Source: Planctomycetota bacterium (GTDB lineage: Bacteria > Planctomycetota > Phycisphaerae > SM23-33). From it: a stretch of DNA of 58,746 nt. Both the position numbers and the translations under genes were made by a program. The notes beneath the pieces are model-generated. The model saw only the letters and a program-made list of their open reading frames with translations. It made no database searches and was not told the DNA's origin. Location: contig JAJRYB010000046.1 in NCBI GenBank assembly GCA_024275995.1, positions 1 to 58,746 on the forward strand, in the 5' to 3' direction. This document shows positions 42,668-51,893 of this stretch, in pieces. How positions within the stretch are numbered: the first letter of the stretch is position 1; every line of letters begins with the position of its first letter.

Positions 42668-44197
42668 TCAAGCGGAAAGCTTTTTGGAAATTTCCTGGAG
42701 TTCTTCAAACATTTCATCCGACCGCGCCACTCGCGGGACCTTGTTCTGCCCGCCGAGCTTGCCCTTGAGCTTCATCCACGTATAGAAAGTCCGCGGGGTT
42801 GCGCGAATAAGTATCGGCAGTTCGAGCCCGAAATCGCCCGCGCGGTGCGTGTCGTAGTCTTCGTTGACGGCGCGGATGCTTTCGTCCAGCGCCTCGACGA
42901 AGGCTGCGTCGCTGCGCGGCGTCCTGTCGAACTCCACGAGCCAGCGATGCGCCGGTCTCGGATGAGACGGGCTGGGGAATCGCGGGCAGATCGTGTAGTC
43001 CGCAACGATCGCCGAGGTCTTCTCGCACGCAGCGGCGACGGCGTTTTCGATCATCTCGCCCGTCACGTGCTCGCCGAAGGCGCTCAGGTCGACCCGCGTC
43101 CTGCCGACAAAAACAATGCTCGGCGGCGAGAGGCTCTCGAAACGTACAAGATCGCCCAGGGGGTAGGACCATATCCCGCCGTTGGTGCTTACGATCAGTG
43201 CGTAATCGCGCCCGGTTTCGACTTCGCCGATATGCAGACGCGGCGGATTTTCCGCACCGGCGCGATCTGCGGGGACGAACTCGTAGAAGACGCCGTTATC
43301 CAGGATCATCCGCATCGGGCCGCCGGGCTCGGCCTGAATGGCTGTCATTCCCGCCTCGCTCGACGAGTAGGTGTCCACGTAATGGACATCCCGTCCGAGA
43401 TACTCCTCGAACGCGCGACGATACGGCCCGAACGCCATCCCGTAGGAGACGAAGTGCGAAAGTTGCGGCCAAAGTTCGCCGATCGTCCCGGCCGGCAGGG
43501 ACCGCTGCTCGGCGGCATGGAGCATTTGCTTGAACAGAAGCGCCGCCCACGACGGGCACGCGCTCAGAACGCAAACGTTCGCCGTCAGGTAGCGATCGAC
43601 AACCCGTGCGATTTTCTCCTCCCAGTTGGATATCACGGCGATATCGGGCTGGGGAAGTGACCGCCGGCGCGCGTAGAACGGCATGTGCAGCGCGACGATC
43701 GCGGATGCGTCTCCGGTGAAGCTTTGTCCCTGCCGTTTCAGCGTTGTGCATCCGCCAAGGTAGAGGAACTTCCCGGCTGCGAGGTTCCTTACGCCGCCCC
43801 GGGCGGCGAGAAACGCCACCAGAAGCGCCCCGGACCGCATGTTCGAGCGGATGGCGTCGCGAGTGACGGGGAGGTATTTGTTACCGGCGGTGGTCCCGGA
43901 GGACATCGCGAAATACCTCACGTGTCCCGGCCAGGTTACGTCGCACGCGCCCTCGAAAGCCTTGTGCCACATCTTCGCCGAGGCCTCGTAATCCGTAACC
44001 GGTACGACTTTTCGGAACTGTTCGGGCGTGCGGATATCGCGATAACCATACCGGCGCCCCCACTGGGTTCGTGACGCGCGACGGATCAGATCCTGAAACG
44101 TCGCCGTCTGGCACGCCGCAGGATTCAACGACGCCTTGTCGAATTTGCCCAGCCGACGCCTGCTCAACAGCGACAAGGTTCCGGAAATGATTCCCAT
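42668..44197 (-). CDS. GH3 auxin-responsive-type acyl-adenylating enzyme
   Basis: A 509-residue enzyme of the GH3 (Gretchen Hagen 3) branch of the adenylate-forming superfamily, not glycoside hydrolase family 3. ATG 44197 has GAGG five bases before it. Features are the phosphate loop FAMSSGTTAGNKYLPVT, the adenine/acyl region YVDTYSSSEAGMTAIQ, PLGDLVRF, and VFVGRTRVDLSAFGEHVT. The C-terminal Lys-rich tail is KLKGKLGGQNKVPRV. Such enzymes activate a carboxylic acid as acyl-AMP and pass it to an amine or thiol. In this ceramide-type cluster it could activate a fatty acid for the synthase or the acyltransferase, standing in for the AasR-type acyl-ACP synthetase of Caulobacter. Confidence 0.88.
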   Translation of the reverse strand: MGIISGTLSLLSRRRLGKFDKASLNPAACQTATFQDLIRRASRTQWGRRYGYRDIRTPEQFRKVVPVTDYEASAKMWHKAFEGACDVTWPGHVRYFAMSSGTTAGNKYLPVTRDAIRSNMRSGALLVAFLAARGGVRNLAAGKFLYLGGCTTLKRQGQSFTGDASAIVALHMPFYARRRSLPQPDIAVISNWEEKIARVVDRYLTANVCVLSACPSWAALLFKQMLHAAEQRSLPAGTIGELWPQLSHFVSYGMAFGPYRRAFEEYLGRDVHYVDTYSSSEAGMTAIQAEPGGPMRMILDNGVFYEFVPADRAGAENPPRLHIGEVETGRDYALIVSTNGGIWSYPLGDLVRFESLSPPSIVFVGRTRVDLSAFGEHVTGEMIENAVAAACEKTSAIVADYTICPRFPSPSHPRPAHRWLVEFDRTPRSDAAFVEALDESIRAVNEDYDTHRAGDFGLELPILIRATPRTFYTWMKLKGKLGGQNKVPRVARSDEMFEELQEISKKLSA

Positions 44198-44392
44198 AAG
44201 GTCCTCGCAGTCCAAACACGCGGAATGAATCCGTCCCCTGCCGGGGCGTGCGAGGATAGCAGATTTCCAGCTTGCCTTTCACGGGAAAACATTTTCTACT
44301 TCGTAGTTGCCGAATACGGGTTTCGGGATCATCGTCAAATCGGGTGCGGCGAAATCGCACTCACCGCCTGGCAGCGCAGGGAAAGGGCATAG

Positions 44393-45625
44393 ATGGCGGA
44401 CATTTTCGACAAGTGCGTAAAGTTCATGCGGGAATCTCCCATCGTCAAGGGGCAGGATCGAATAGCCGCCAAGAGAGTCATGTATCGCCCCTCTCCGCTC
44501 AACAACGCCGGACCGTGGATCGACATCGACGGCAGGAGGGTTCTCCAGTTCAGCACGAACGATTATCTCGGCCTGGCGAACAACCCGAAGATTCGCGACG
44601 TAGCGGCGAAAATCGTAAGCAAATACGGGGTAAGCGCGCCAATGGGCGCCAGGTCCCTGACCGGAACCATCGAACTTCACACCGAGTTGGAACGCCAGTT
44701 TGCGGATTTCAAACGCACCGAAGACGCCCTTGTCTTCAGCAACGGCGCGTACGCCACGATGGGCGCCGTGGCGGCCCTTGCAGGTCCCAGGGACCTGATC
44801 GTTCTCGATCGCTACGCGCATGCGAGCTTGCTGTGCGGGGCGAGGATTTCCGGTGCGCGCATCAGGTTCTTCCGCCACAACGACGTGGAAGACCTGGAGG
44901 CGATCCTCATGGAAGCGCCTCGCAGCCAGCCCCGAATGGTCGTCGTAGACGGCGTTTATTCGATGCAGGGCGATATCGCCCCACTGCCGGAACTGTGCGA
45001 TCTGTGCGAGAAACACGGCGCCCGCCTTATCGTCGACGACGCGCACGGAACTGGTGTCTGTGGCGAGAACGGACGCGGAACGGCTGAGATGCTCGGCGTC
45101 GAGGAGCGGGTCGACCTGCACCTGGGGACGTGCAGCAAGGCGCTGGCAACGATCGGCGGGTTCGCCGCGGGCGCCGCCGATGTTATAGAATATCTGCAAT
45201 TCTGCGCGCCGACGATGCTCTTCACCAAGGCGATGCCCGCGTGCGTAGCCGCCGCGACACTGGAGGCCCTGAAGATCCTGCGCGGGGCGCACGATTTGCG
45301 GAAGACCCTCTGGCGCAACAAGGAACTGCTCCAGGGCGAACTGAGAAAGAGGGGTTTCGACATCGGTGAAACATGCACGCCGATCACACCGATCCGCGGG
45401 AACGGCTCCGACGCCGTCCACATGAGCGCCGACCTTTACAACGAGCACAATGTCTGGGCCAGCGCCGTTCTATATCCAGCCGTCCCGATCGGCACGTCCA
45501 CACTGCGGGTTATACCCACAGCCGCCCACGCGCCGGAAGATATAGACTACTTCCTCGACGCCCTCTCGGACATCAGGAACAACAACTCCAACGCTTCCGG
45601 AGAGAAGGTCGCCCCGGCGTCATGA
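44393..45625 (+). CDS. Alpha-oxoamine synthase, probable serine palmitoyltransferase
   Basis: A 410-residue PLP enzyme of fold type I, start ATG 44393 with AGGG six bases upstream. It has NDYLGLANNPKI, GTIELHTELERQFADF, VVVDGVYSMQGDIAPL, IVDDAHGTGVCG and the PLP Lys249 in LGTCSKALATIGG. These fit the KBL/BioF/SPT group that condenses an amino acid with an acyl thioester. SPT, KBL and BioF cannot be separated by motif alone. The next gene overlaps it by four bases and encodes a BcerS-like acyltransferase, which favours SPT, the first step of sphingolipid synthesis (serine plus acyl-CoA/ACP to 3-ketosphinganine). Confidence 0.9.
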   Translation: MADIFDKCVKFMRESPIVKGQDRIAAKRVMYRPSPLNNAGPWIDIDGRRVLQFSTNDYLGLANNPKIRDVAAKIVSKYGVSAPMGARSLTGTIELHTELERQFADFKRTEDALVFSNGAYATMGAVAALAGPRDLIVLDRYAHASLLCGARISGARIRFFRHNDVEDLEAILMEAPRSQPRMVVVDGVYSMQGDIAPLPELCDLCEKHGARLIVDDAHGTGVCGENGRGTAEMLGVEERVDLHLGTCSKALATIGGFAAGAADVIEYLQFCAPTMLFTKAMPACVAAATLEALKILRGAHDLRKTLWRNKELLQGELRKRGFDIGETCTPITPIRGNGSDAVHMSADLYNEHNVWASAVLYPAVPIGTSTLRVIPTAAHAPEDIDYFLDALSDIRNNNSNASGEKVAPAS

Positions 45626-46767
45626 GCGCAGAGCTGACAATCCGCCGGGCAAGCGACGCGCGATCGAGAAAGAAATTCCTCAAGCTGCCGTTTCAGCTTT
45701 ACCGGTTCGACGAGAACTGGGTCCCCCCGCTTATGCGGGCACAGGCGAAGATCTTCGCGCAGAAGACCGCGTTCTTCGAGAACGCCGATATGTGCCTGTT
45801 CCTCGCGGAGCGATCCGGCAGGTGCGTCGGACGAATCGCAGCCATCCATAACAAGGCGCACAACGCCCATTGCGGGGACAAGACGGGTTTCTTCGGCTTC
45901 TTCGAGTGCGACGTCATAGACGGCGAAGCGGCCCGCCTGCTTTTCGACGCAGCGCAAAGCTGGCTGGCTGAAAGAGGCCTGCAAACTATCCGCGGACCGG
46001 TCAACCCGTCGATGAACGCCGAGTGTGGACTGCTTATCGACGGGTTTGACAGCCCGCCGATGGCGCTGATGCCATACAACCCGCCGGAATATCCCGGATT
46101 GTTCGAATCGGCCGGGCTGGGCAAGTGCAAGGACCTCTACGCGTACCTGATCGAGGCGCACAAACTCCTTCCCGGAACCGACGCCTACGAGCGGCTGGAG
46201 AGGCTTGGGCGCGTCCTGCGCCGCCGTCACCCGGAGGTGTCTCTGCGCCCGCTGGACGTGCGACGGTGGAAGGACGAAATTCGCCGGATCATGGGCATCT
46301 TCGAGGAAGCCCGAAGGGACAATTGGGGATACGTGCCCATCACCGAGAACGAGCTGCTGGAGACGGCTTCGGAATTGAAGATGGTGCTGGACCCGGAAAT
46401 CGTGATCCTTGCCGAGGTCGACGGCCAGGGCGCCGGCGCCTCGCTTGCGATACCGAACGTCAATCGCGGCCTGTCCGCCGCGAAAGGTAAGCTGCTGCCG
46501 CTGGGATTCCTGCGATTCTTCAGGGCGATGAAAAAGACCCGCGAGATACGGATATTCGGAATCGCCGCGCTGAGCAGGTTCCGCCACCAGGGCATCGCCG
46601 CCCTGCTGCTGCTGGAGACCATCCTTCGTGGAATGGCCAGGGGATATGTAACCGGAGAGGCCTCCTGGGTGCTGGAAGATAATTACATGTCCAACCGGAC
46701 CATCCGCAACGCGCTCAATCCCATCCATTACAAGACCTACCGCATCTACGAAAAGCCGATTGATTGA
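45622..46767 (+). CDS. GNAT acyltransferase, BcerS (bacterial ceramide synthase)-like
   Basis: A 381-residue protein, start ATG 45622 inside ATGA shared with the upstream stop; the longer open frame before it is the shadow of the upstream gene. The N-terminal half (FLKLPFQLYRFDENWVPPL, CLFLAERSGRCVGRIAAIHN and GFFGFFECDVIDGEAARLLF, then GPVNPSMNAECGLLIDGFD and MPYNPPEYPGLFESAG) matches the family I know as BcerS-like/YghO, with two degenerate GNAT domains. In Caulobacter the BcerS member N-acylates the sphingoid base. The second half keeps a GNAT-like end (GIAALSRFRHQGIAALLLLE). Direct coupling with the synthase gene strongly supports a ceramide role. Cytoplasmic, perhaps membrane-associated. 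Confidence 0.88.
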   Translation: MSAELTIRRASDARSRKKFLKLPFQLYRFDENWVPPLMRAQAKIFAQKTAFFENADMCLFLAERSGRCVGRIAAIHNKAHNAHCGDKTGFFGFFECDVIDGEAARLLFDAAQSWLAERGLQTIRGPVNPSMNAECGLLIDGFDSPPMALMPYNPPEYPGLFESAGLGKCKDLYAYLIEAHKLLPGTDAYERLERLGRVLRRRHPEVSLRPLDVRRWKDEIRRIMGIFEEARRDNWGYVPITENELLETASELKMVLDPEIVILAEVDGQGAGASLAIPNVNRGLSAAKGKLLPLGFLRFFRAMKKTREIRIFGIAALSRFRHQGIAALLLLETILRGMARGYVTGEASWVLEDNYMSNRTIRNALNPIHYKTYRIYEKPID

Positions 46768-46781
46768 GTTCCAATCGCCCT

Positions 46782-47462
46782 TCAGTTTCCTTTTCGGTGG
46801 AGGAACTTTGACGCCTTGCGCAGGTCAGATCGCCCGGCGACGAGGAACACGCGATCGCCGCCGAGGACTTTCGCCGAGCCGCGCGGGATGACAAACTCCT
46901 GGGTGTCCGGACGGTAAATGCCCGTGATGACGCATTCGGATGGAAAGGCGTCGCTGGCGGCGATTCGGCTGACCGTCATTCCGGCGACGGATGAGTCTTC
47001 CGGAACGCTGTCCACGACGATGGACGCCCTGCCCTTTCCGAACGTGGCGATCTGCCGGAGGTTCGGTTCTTCGATCTCCAGCATGAGCTGGCTCACGAAC
47101 ACGTCGACGATTCGGATCGTCGCGGTCACGCCGGCGGTTCGGTAAGCGCCTTCGTAGCGGGGGTCCCGCATGCGTGCGATCAGGCGCGGAACGCCGAGAC
47201 TTTTCGCCAGAAGCGAGAAGGCGAGGTTGTCCGCGTCGGCTCGCATGGTGGCGATGGCGACGTCGGCGCGCGACATCTGGGCGTCTTCCAGTATCTCGAT
47301 GTTGGTGGCGCTGCCGTGGTAGACCTGCACCCCGATGCGCGACGCCAGGCGATCGCAAACCTCGGAATCCTGGTCCACGACGACCACGTCGTGATGCGCC
47401 TCGATCAACCGTTCGGCCAGACCGCTTCCGACCAGGCCCGCACCTGCTATGACTACGTACAT
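46782..47462 (-). CDS. trkA: TrkA-type potassium uptake regulatory protein
   Basis: A 226-residue peripheral subunit, start ATG 47462 with GGAGG seven bases before it; a longer frame upstream overlaps trkH and is not coding. The Rossmann RCK-N domain shows MYVVIAGAGLVGSGLAERL, VVVDQDSEVCDRLA and DVAIATMRADADNLAFSLLAK. The RCK-C domain covers about 135-220 (AGMTVSRIAASDAFPSECVI, IPRGSAKVLGGDRVFLVAG). The length is that of single-unit TrkA/KtrA proteins, not the 450-residue E. coli form. It gates TrkH in response to nucleotides. It is the second gene of the trkH-trkA pair, five bases after trkH. Confidence 0.95.
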   Translation of the reverse strand: MYVVIAGAGLVGSGLAERLIEAHHDVVVVDQDSEVCDRLASRIGVQVYHGSATNIEILEDAQMSRADVAIATMRADADNLAFSLLAKSLGVPRLIARMRDPRYEGAYRTAGVTATIRIVDVFVSQLMLEIEEPNLRQIATFGKGRASIVVDSVPEDSSVAGMTVSRIAASDAFPSECVITGIYRPDTQEFVIPRGSAKVLGGDRVFLVAGRSDLRKASKFLHRKGN

Positions 47463-47467
47463 GTTCG

Positions 47468-48973
47468 CTACCTCCATGTCCTGGGGCTGAAAAGCAGCAG
47501 CAGCGGAAGTATTTCCAACCTGCCTGCCAACATTCCCAGAATGTAAACGATTTTGACGGCCCAATGGAGATCGACCATCGTGGACGCCGGTATGTAACAC
47601 GGACCGATATTGCCCACCGCGGAGAACATTCCGCTCGCCGAGGCCAGCGTTCCGTAATTTGACAGAAGCGCCGTCACCAATGCGCCGAATACTATCAGCA
47701 TAATCCATCCGAACATCAGCGCGGCGATTCGCCGCAGTTCCTCGTCGTCGATCGATTCTCCGTCCACGATAATCGGCTGCACCGCCGACGGTCCGGAAAC
47801 CAGCCGGCGTATCTGTCGAACGAACATCTTATACAACACCCCGACCCGCAGCATTTTCAATCCGCCGCTGGTCGATCCGACGCACCCGCCGATGACCATC
47901 AGCACGAGGAAGACCTGTTTCGCCGCGGCGGGAAAAATCGGCGAGCCGATGTCTTCCGTCACGAAGCCCGTCGTGGTGGCGATGCTTACTACATGGAACA
48001 GGCTCGATCGAATTATTTCGTGCGCGGCGCCCCATCCTCCCTCGCCCAGGCCGAATCGCAGGAAGCGGCTGGCGGCGACAATCACGACCGCCCCCGCCAG
48101 CAGGCCCCACCACAGCCGCATCTCCAGGCTGTCCCACAGCGACCGGAGGTTACCCGTGAGAAGGCGATAGTGAACGAAGAAATTAATGCCTCCCAGCAGC
48201 ATCGCCACGATGATCGTATATTCGATCAGCACGTAGTTGGGGTACGCCGCCTGGCGGAAAAAAGCGATGCTGGCATCGTGCGGCGAGTACCCGCCTGTGG
48301 AAATAGACGCCATGGCGTGAAGAAAAGCGTCCATCGGCGTCATCCCCGCCAGCAGCAACGCTACGCCTGTCAGAACGGTGAACGTGGCGTAGATCAGCCA
48401 GAGGATTCTCAACGTCCGAAACAGGCTCGGCGCCGGTCTGCGTGAGAATACCTTGTGGCTTTCCGCACCGAAGAGCCTGTGCGCGGATCGACCGATATAG
48501 AGCACCGCCAGGAAGAACGTCAGGATTCCCAGCCCGCCCAGCCATTGGGTAAACGTCCGCCAGAACAGGATACTGACCGGCATGCGGTCCAGGCCGACGA
48601 GCATGGTTATACCGGTGGTAGTGAAACCGCTCATCGTCTCGAAGTAGGCGTCCAGGTATCCGATATCGAGCGCGAGACAAAACGGAACGGCTCCGATAGC
48701 GGTGATGACGATCCACCCCAGGGCGCAGAGGATCATCGCCCGTCGCGAGTCCAGAGGCGCCGCCCGGAACCTAGCCGTGAAGATCACCCCTATCGCCAGC
48801 GCCGCTACCGCCGGAACCCAGAAGACCCATGCCGCTACTTTCGCCCTGCCCTCTTCGGCGAAGATTTCTCTCGCCGCCAGAGGAAGCAGCATCAGCACGC
48901 CGAACACACAGACCAGCAGCCCCAGATAACCGAGAACCGGCTGAAAATATTTCCAACGATCTCGCATCGTCAT
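47468..48973 (-). CDS. trkH: TrkH-type potassium uptake transmembrane protein
   Basis: A 501-residue channel subunit with the four pore-loop repeats of the SKT superfamily: SGFTTTGITML, ASISTGGYS, IATTTGFVTED and AVGNIGPCY, each with the selectivity Gly. About ten hydrophobic helices are visible. Gly in each filter favours potassium. ATG 48973 was used; a second in-frame ATG lies six bases on. It is followed at once by trkA, its nucleotide-binding regulator, and is divergent from the FecR-domain gene. Confidence 0.96.
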   Translation of the reverse strand: MTMRDRWKYFQPVLGYLGLLVCVFGVLMLLPLAAREIFAEEGRAKVAAWVFWVPAVAALAIGVIFTARFRAAPLDSRRAMILCALGWIVITAIGAVPFCLALDIGYLDAYFETMSGFTTTGITMLVGLDRMPVSILFWRTFTQWLGGLGILTFFLAVLYIGRSAHRLFGAESHKVFSRRPAPSLFRTLRILWLIYATFTVLTGVALLLAGMTPMDAFLHAMASISTGGYSPHDASIAFFRQAAYPNYVLIEYTIIVAMLLGGINFFVHYRLLTGNLRSLWDSLEMRLWWGLLAGAVVIVAASRFLRFGLGEGGWGAAHEIIRSSLFHVVSIATTTGFVTEDIGSPIFPAAAKQVFLVLMVIGGCVGSTSGGLKMLRVGVLYKMFVRQIRRLVSGPSAVQPIIVDGESIDDEELRRIAALMFGWIMLIVFGALVTALLSNYGTLASASGMFSAVGNIGPCYIPASTMVDLHWAVKIVYILGMLAGRLEILPLLLLFSPRTWR

Positions 48974-49185
48974 TCCGTTTCAGGCGAGAGCGTAACAAAC
49001 GCATCGACACAATCGACAGAAAGATATGTGCTCCGCCTTTCCGTAGCGGGTGGTTCTGGACTATAATAAACAGTCGAGACCTCCGCGAGTGCAAAAACAA
49101 CTCTCAACTCGCGTGGGTCCGTCTGTCGCCTGGACGCGGCTGTGCCAGACGATGTGGAAGATTACTGTCGCAGGGAGAACGGACG

Positions 49186-50010
49186 ATGAGAAAATTCGCT
49201 ACATGCGCCGTAATGATATCGCTGTTCCTTTCCGCCGGGTTGAGTTCGGTGGCAGCCGACGCCCCGGAACCAACGGATGCGACCACCCCCGCCGCGGCAG
49301 CGCCTCTCCGCCAGGTAGACCTGATGGTCACCGTTCTGAGCGTCTCGGGCAGGGCGCATAAAAGTGTAATCGAAGGCGACAGGGCTCGCTGGGTGTCACT
49401 CAAGGCCGGCGAAAAACTCCCCGCCCAGACGGTTATCCGTACCGGGTTCCGATCCCGGGTTGTCCTGCAATTCGCCGATCGCGGCGAGATGACCATCAAC
49501 AACGCCACGAAGATGGGTATCGGCGAGTTCCGCAAACAGGGCAACCGGGTCAAGACCCGACTTGGCCTGAAATACGGAACCGTCCGCGCGTCGGTGGATT
49601 CCAGCCGCGGACCCAACGACTGGCAGGTGTCCACGCCCACCGCCACACTCAGCGTTCGCGGATCGGAGTCGCTGCTCGGTTGGCTGGTCGACGTCGGCAC
49701 GAATCTCCAGGCCCTCAAGGGTAACTGGAAATTTCTCGCCGGGCTTGACGTGATTCACGTAGTCCAGGGCGGCGAATCCACCGACGGGAACATGGCCAAG
49801 TACTACGAGCTTTTGAAGAAGTTGCGAGAGCTGCAACTGCTGGACACCTTCGGGTTAAGCGGCGCGGAACGCGATCGCACGCAATTCTTCGGAAGCGGAC
49901 GCGGGCTCTCGACGTTCGGTACGGGTGGAACTACCGGGCCGCGCACCGGCGGCGGCACGTCGAACGACTATTCCGGAAACGACGGCGGTCGCGACGAAGG
50001 CAGCCCGTAA
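49186..50010 (+). CDS. Exported FecR-domain protein
   Basis: A 274-residue protein, start ATG 49186 after AGGGAG. A signal peptide (RKFATCAVMISLFLSAGLSSVAADA) is followed by a FecR-like beta domain at about 48-165 (VTVLSVSGRAHKSV, GEKLPAQTVIRTGFRSRVVLQF, YGTVRASVDSSRGPNDWQVSTP, TATLSVRGSE). The last 60 residues are Gly/Thr/Ser/Arg-rich and disordered. No transmembrane anchor or cytoplasmic sigma-binding part is present, so it is not a classical FecR anti-sigma factor. Planctomycetes carry many such exported FecR proteins of unknown role, perhaps surface polysaccharide binding. Confidence 0.86.
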   Translation: MRKFATCAVMISLFLSAGLSSVAADAPEPTDATTPAAAAPLRQVDLMVTVLSVSGRAHKSVIEGDRARWVSLKAGEKLPAQTVIRTGFRSRVVLQFADRGEMTINNATKMGIGEFRKQGNRVKTRLGLKYGTVRASVDSSRGPNDWQVSTPTATLSVRGSESLLGWLVDVGTNLQALKGNWKFLAGLDVIHVVQGGESTDGNMAKYYELLKKLRELQLLDTFGLSGAERDRTQFFGSGRGLSTFGTGGTTGPRTGGGTSNDYSGNDGGRDEGSP

Positions 50011-50019
50011 GACGCACCG

Positions 50020-51027
50020 CTACTTCTTCCGCCTTCTGCGGCGTAACATCATCGCGCCGCATACGGCAAGTAGCGAGATCGACGCGGGCTCCGGGATGGG
50101 GGTGGTCAGAAGCAGGGTTACGTCGTAGATGTCGCCCTCCTCCATGTACGCCGGCGAGATCATCAGGCTTACCTCGTTGCCTCCGGGCGACAGGCCCATC
50201 TCCAGCAGAAACTCGTATGGGAAAATCGGGTCGGCGCCGACGGCGTCGTCGAATTCGCCGTCCCCGTCCAGGTCCCAACTGTAGTACGTCGTCACTCCGT
50301 ACCCCGCCAGAAAAGATGCGTCGAGGCTGATGTTATCGTTCTCGTCGACCATGACCATGCTCAGGAATGGGCTCATGAAGTAAAGCTCGAACGCATCGAA
50401 GACATGGACCTGAACGTTCGCGCCGATCGCCTCTTCGGCCGGGCCTGCGTCTCCAATGAAGATGTACATCTCCTGGTACTGCGACGTCGTGAACAGCGGG
50501 AAGCCCGCCGTAAAGCTGCCACCGTCGCCTACCGTAGCCCATCCGTTGCAGACGTCCACGCCGAACCCGGGCCCGGCCGTATAGGAAGCGTCCAACCGGC
50601 GAGGCGTCGCCGTGGCGAAGTCTATGCCTGCCTCCGCGTTCAATCCGAACAACGGGCCGGGGTGCAGCTCGGTGGGCTGGTAGGGGCTGGTCGCGGCATT
50701 GGCGACGATGCCCGGCGTCACGTAGGTGGACCCGTCCAGACGCGGGAAAACACGATCGTACGCGGTCGCCAGGTCGCCGTCCGCGTCGAAGAAGATGAAG
50801 TCAAGATCGAACCCGGAAAATACGCCCGTCGATCCGCGAAGCGACATGTTGTCCGTAACGTCCACGCTGAGAATGCTGCCGATGCCCGGAAAGGTAACGT
50901 CGCTGCGGTAGACGGAAGTCTGGCCGACCTGCCCGTAGAATTGCATGTCCATGTCGACCGTCTCGCCGACGGCAAACGACGTAAAGACACCCAGCCAGAC
51001 AAGCGTGAGCAGCACTTGCTTTTTCAC
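50020..51027 (-). CDS. PEP-CTERM surface protein
   Basis: A 335-residue protein starting with GTG 51027; GGAGGAG lies eight to ten bases upstream. The signal peptide is MKKQVLLTLVWLGVFTSFAVG. The C-terminus IPEPASISLLAVCGAMMLRRRRRKK is a full PEP-CTERM sorting signal. The body is rich in Asp, Gly and aromatic residues, including WDLDGDGEFDDAVGADP, which looks like a calcium-binding dockerin-like loop. No enzyme motif is seen. It converges with the FecR-domain gene, ten bases apart. Confidence 0.87.
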   Translation of the reverse strand: MKKQVLLTLVWLGVFTSFAVGETVDMDMQFYGQVGQTSVYRSDVTFPGIGSILSVDVTDNMSLRGSTGVFSGFDLDFIFFDADGDLATAYDRVFPRLDGSTYVTPGIVANAATSPYQPTELHPGPLFGLNAEAGIDFATATPRRLDASYTAGPGFGVDVCNGWATVGDGGSFTAGFPLFTTSQYQEMYIFIGDAGPAEEAIGANVQVHVFDAFELYFMSPFLSMVMVDENDNISLDASFLAGYGVTTYYSWDLDGDGEFDDAVGADPIFPYEFLLEMGLSPGGNEVSLMISPAYMEEGDIYDVTLLLTTPIPEPASISLLAVCGAMMLRRRRRKK

Positions 51028-51433
51028 GGTACACTCCTCCGGAGGTCGGACCCTGCGCGCTGCCGGAGCGATTCATCTCAAATATTGAACGAGCATGGCA
51101 TGCGAGCAGAGCAGCAACCGCCAAATTATACCCAACTTTTAGATAGAGCTAAAATCCGTATGAGCCTGACAGGGCCTCCGTCCCCTGAGGCCTGAATGAT
51201 AGCAGACTATCGACGTATGTCAAGCATTTCTGCAAACTTCCCGCGACGGGCGCAAGTGGCAAGAAGGCAAAAACGTACCCGTCTTTGCCCTTGGAGCTAC
51301 GCCATGACAAGACGCCGTGACAAGACGGCGATGAAAGCGTTCGAGGTCGCAGATTTGCAACCCGCCTGCCGGTGGACAGGTCTGTGGGCTGTGGTATTTC
51401 TCCGCGATATCACCAGCACGCCTTAACTTTCCC

Positions 51434-51453
51434 GCGTGCAACAAGTTGCACGC
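51434..51453. promoter_or_regulatory. Perfect 9-bp dyad, operator-like
   Basis: GCGTGCAACAAGTTGCACGC has 9-base arms around a central AA. It looks like a dimer-binding site or a stable hairpin. No gene starts within 400 bases, so its target is unclear. Confidence 0.45.
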
Positions 51454-51843
51454 CCTACCGTTACGCGACTCGGATTTCAAAAAGTGCCCGTTTTGCGCGC
51501 TCGAAAAGTCCAGCGGACCCTCAAAACGACACGAAAAATATTTTTTTATATTCCCCGCCCGAATAAAGACTTGCACACATCACTTTTCGAAAAATTACCT
51601 GTTCGGGTAGCACAAACGTGGGTATTCGCCCAAGTATGGAGGGCACGCATTACGCGCGCCCGATGTTATTTGAAAACAGAATCAGGTTAAAAACAACTAC
51701 TGCGGAACGGCAAGCCTATTGTGAGCGACGCGCAACCTTCGAGTATTAAGGATGTTACGTCTTTCCGGACCCTGATTCCAGGTCCTCAAACCCCGTTTTT
51801 TTCGTCCCTGGTTGTTCCTGGTTGTCCCGGGATTTGCGTACTT

Positions 51844-51893
51844 GTGCGGACTTGTACGAAACGGTACGCTTTGGTACGGACTCGTACGTTTCG
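51844..51893. repeat. Degenerate decamer tandem array (GTACG-N5)
   Basis: GTAC occurs at 51854, 51864, 51874 and 51884, exactly 10 bases apart, each followed by G, and a GTGCG unit precedes them at 51844. This puts one unit on each helical turn. The array ends about 57 bases from the 3' end of the tRNA-Arg gene. Confidence 0.6.

Noticed and set aside
42668-44197. Calling the GH3 protein a glycoside hydrolase family 3 enzyme
   Set aside because: Motifs SSGTTAGNKYLP and YSSSEAG belong to the adenylate-forming GH3 auxin family; no glycosidase motif is present.
51844-51893. The GTACG array as a CRISPR
   Set aside because: Units are only 10 bases with no spacers, and no cas gene is present in the window.
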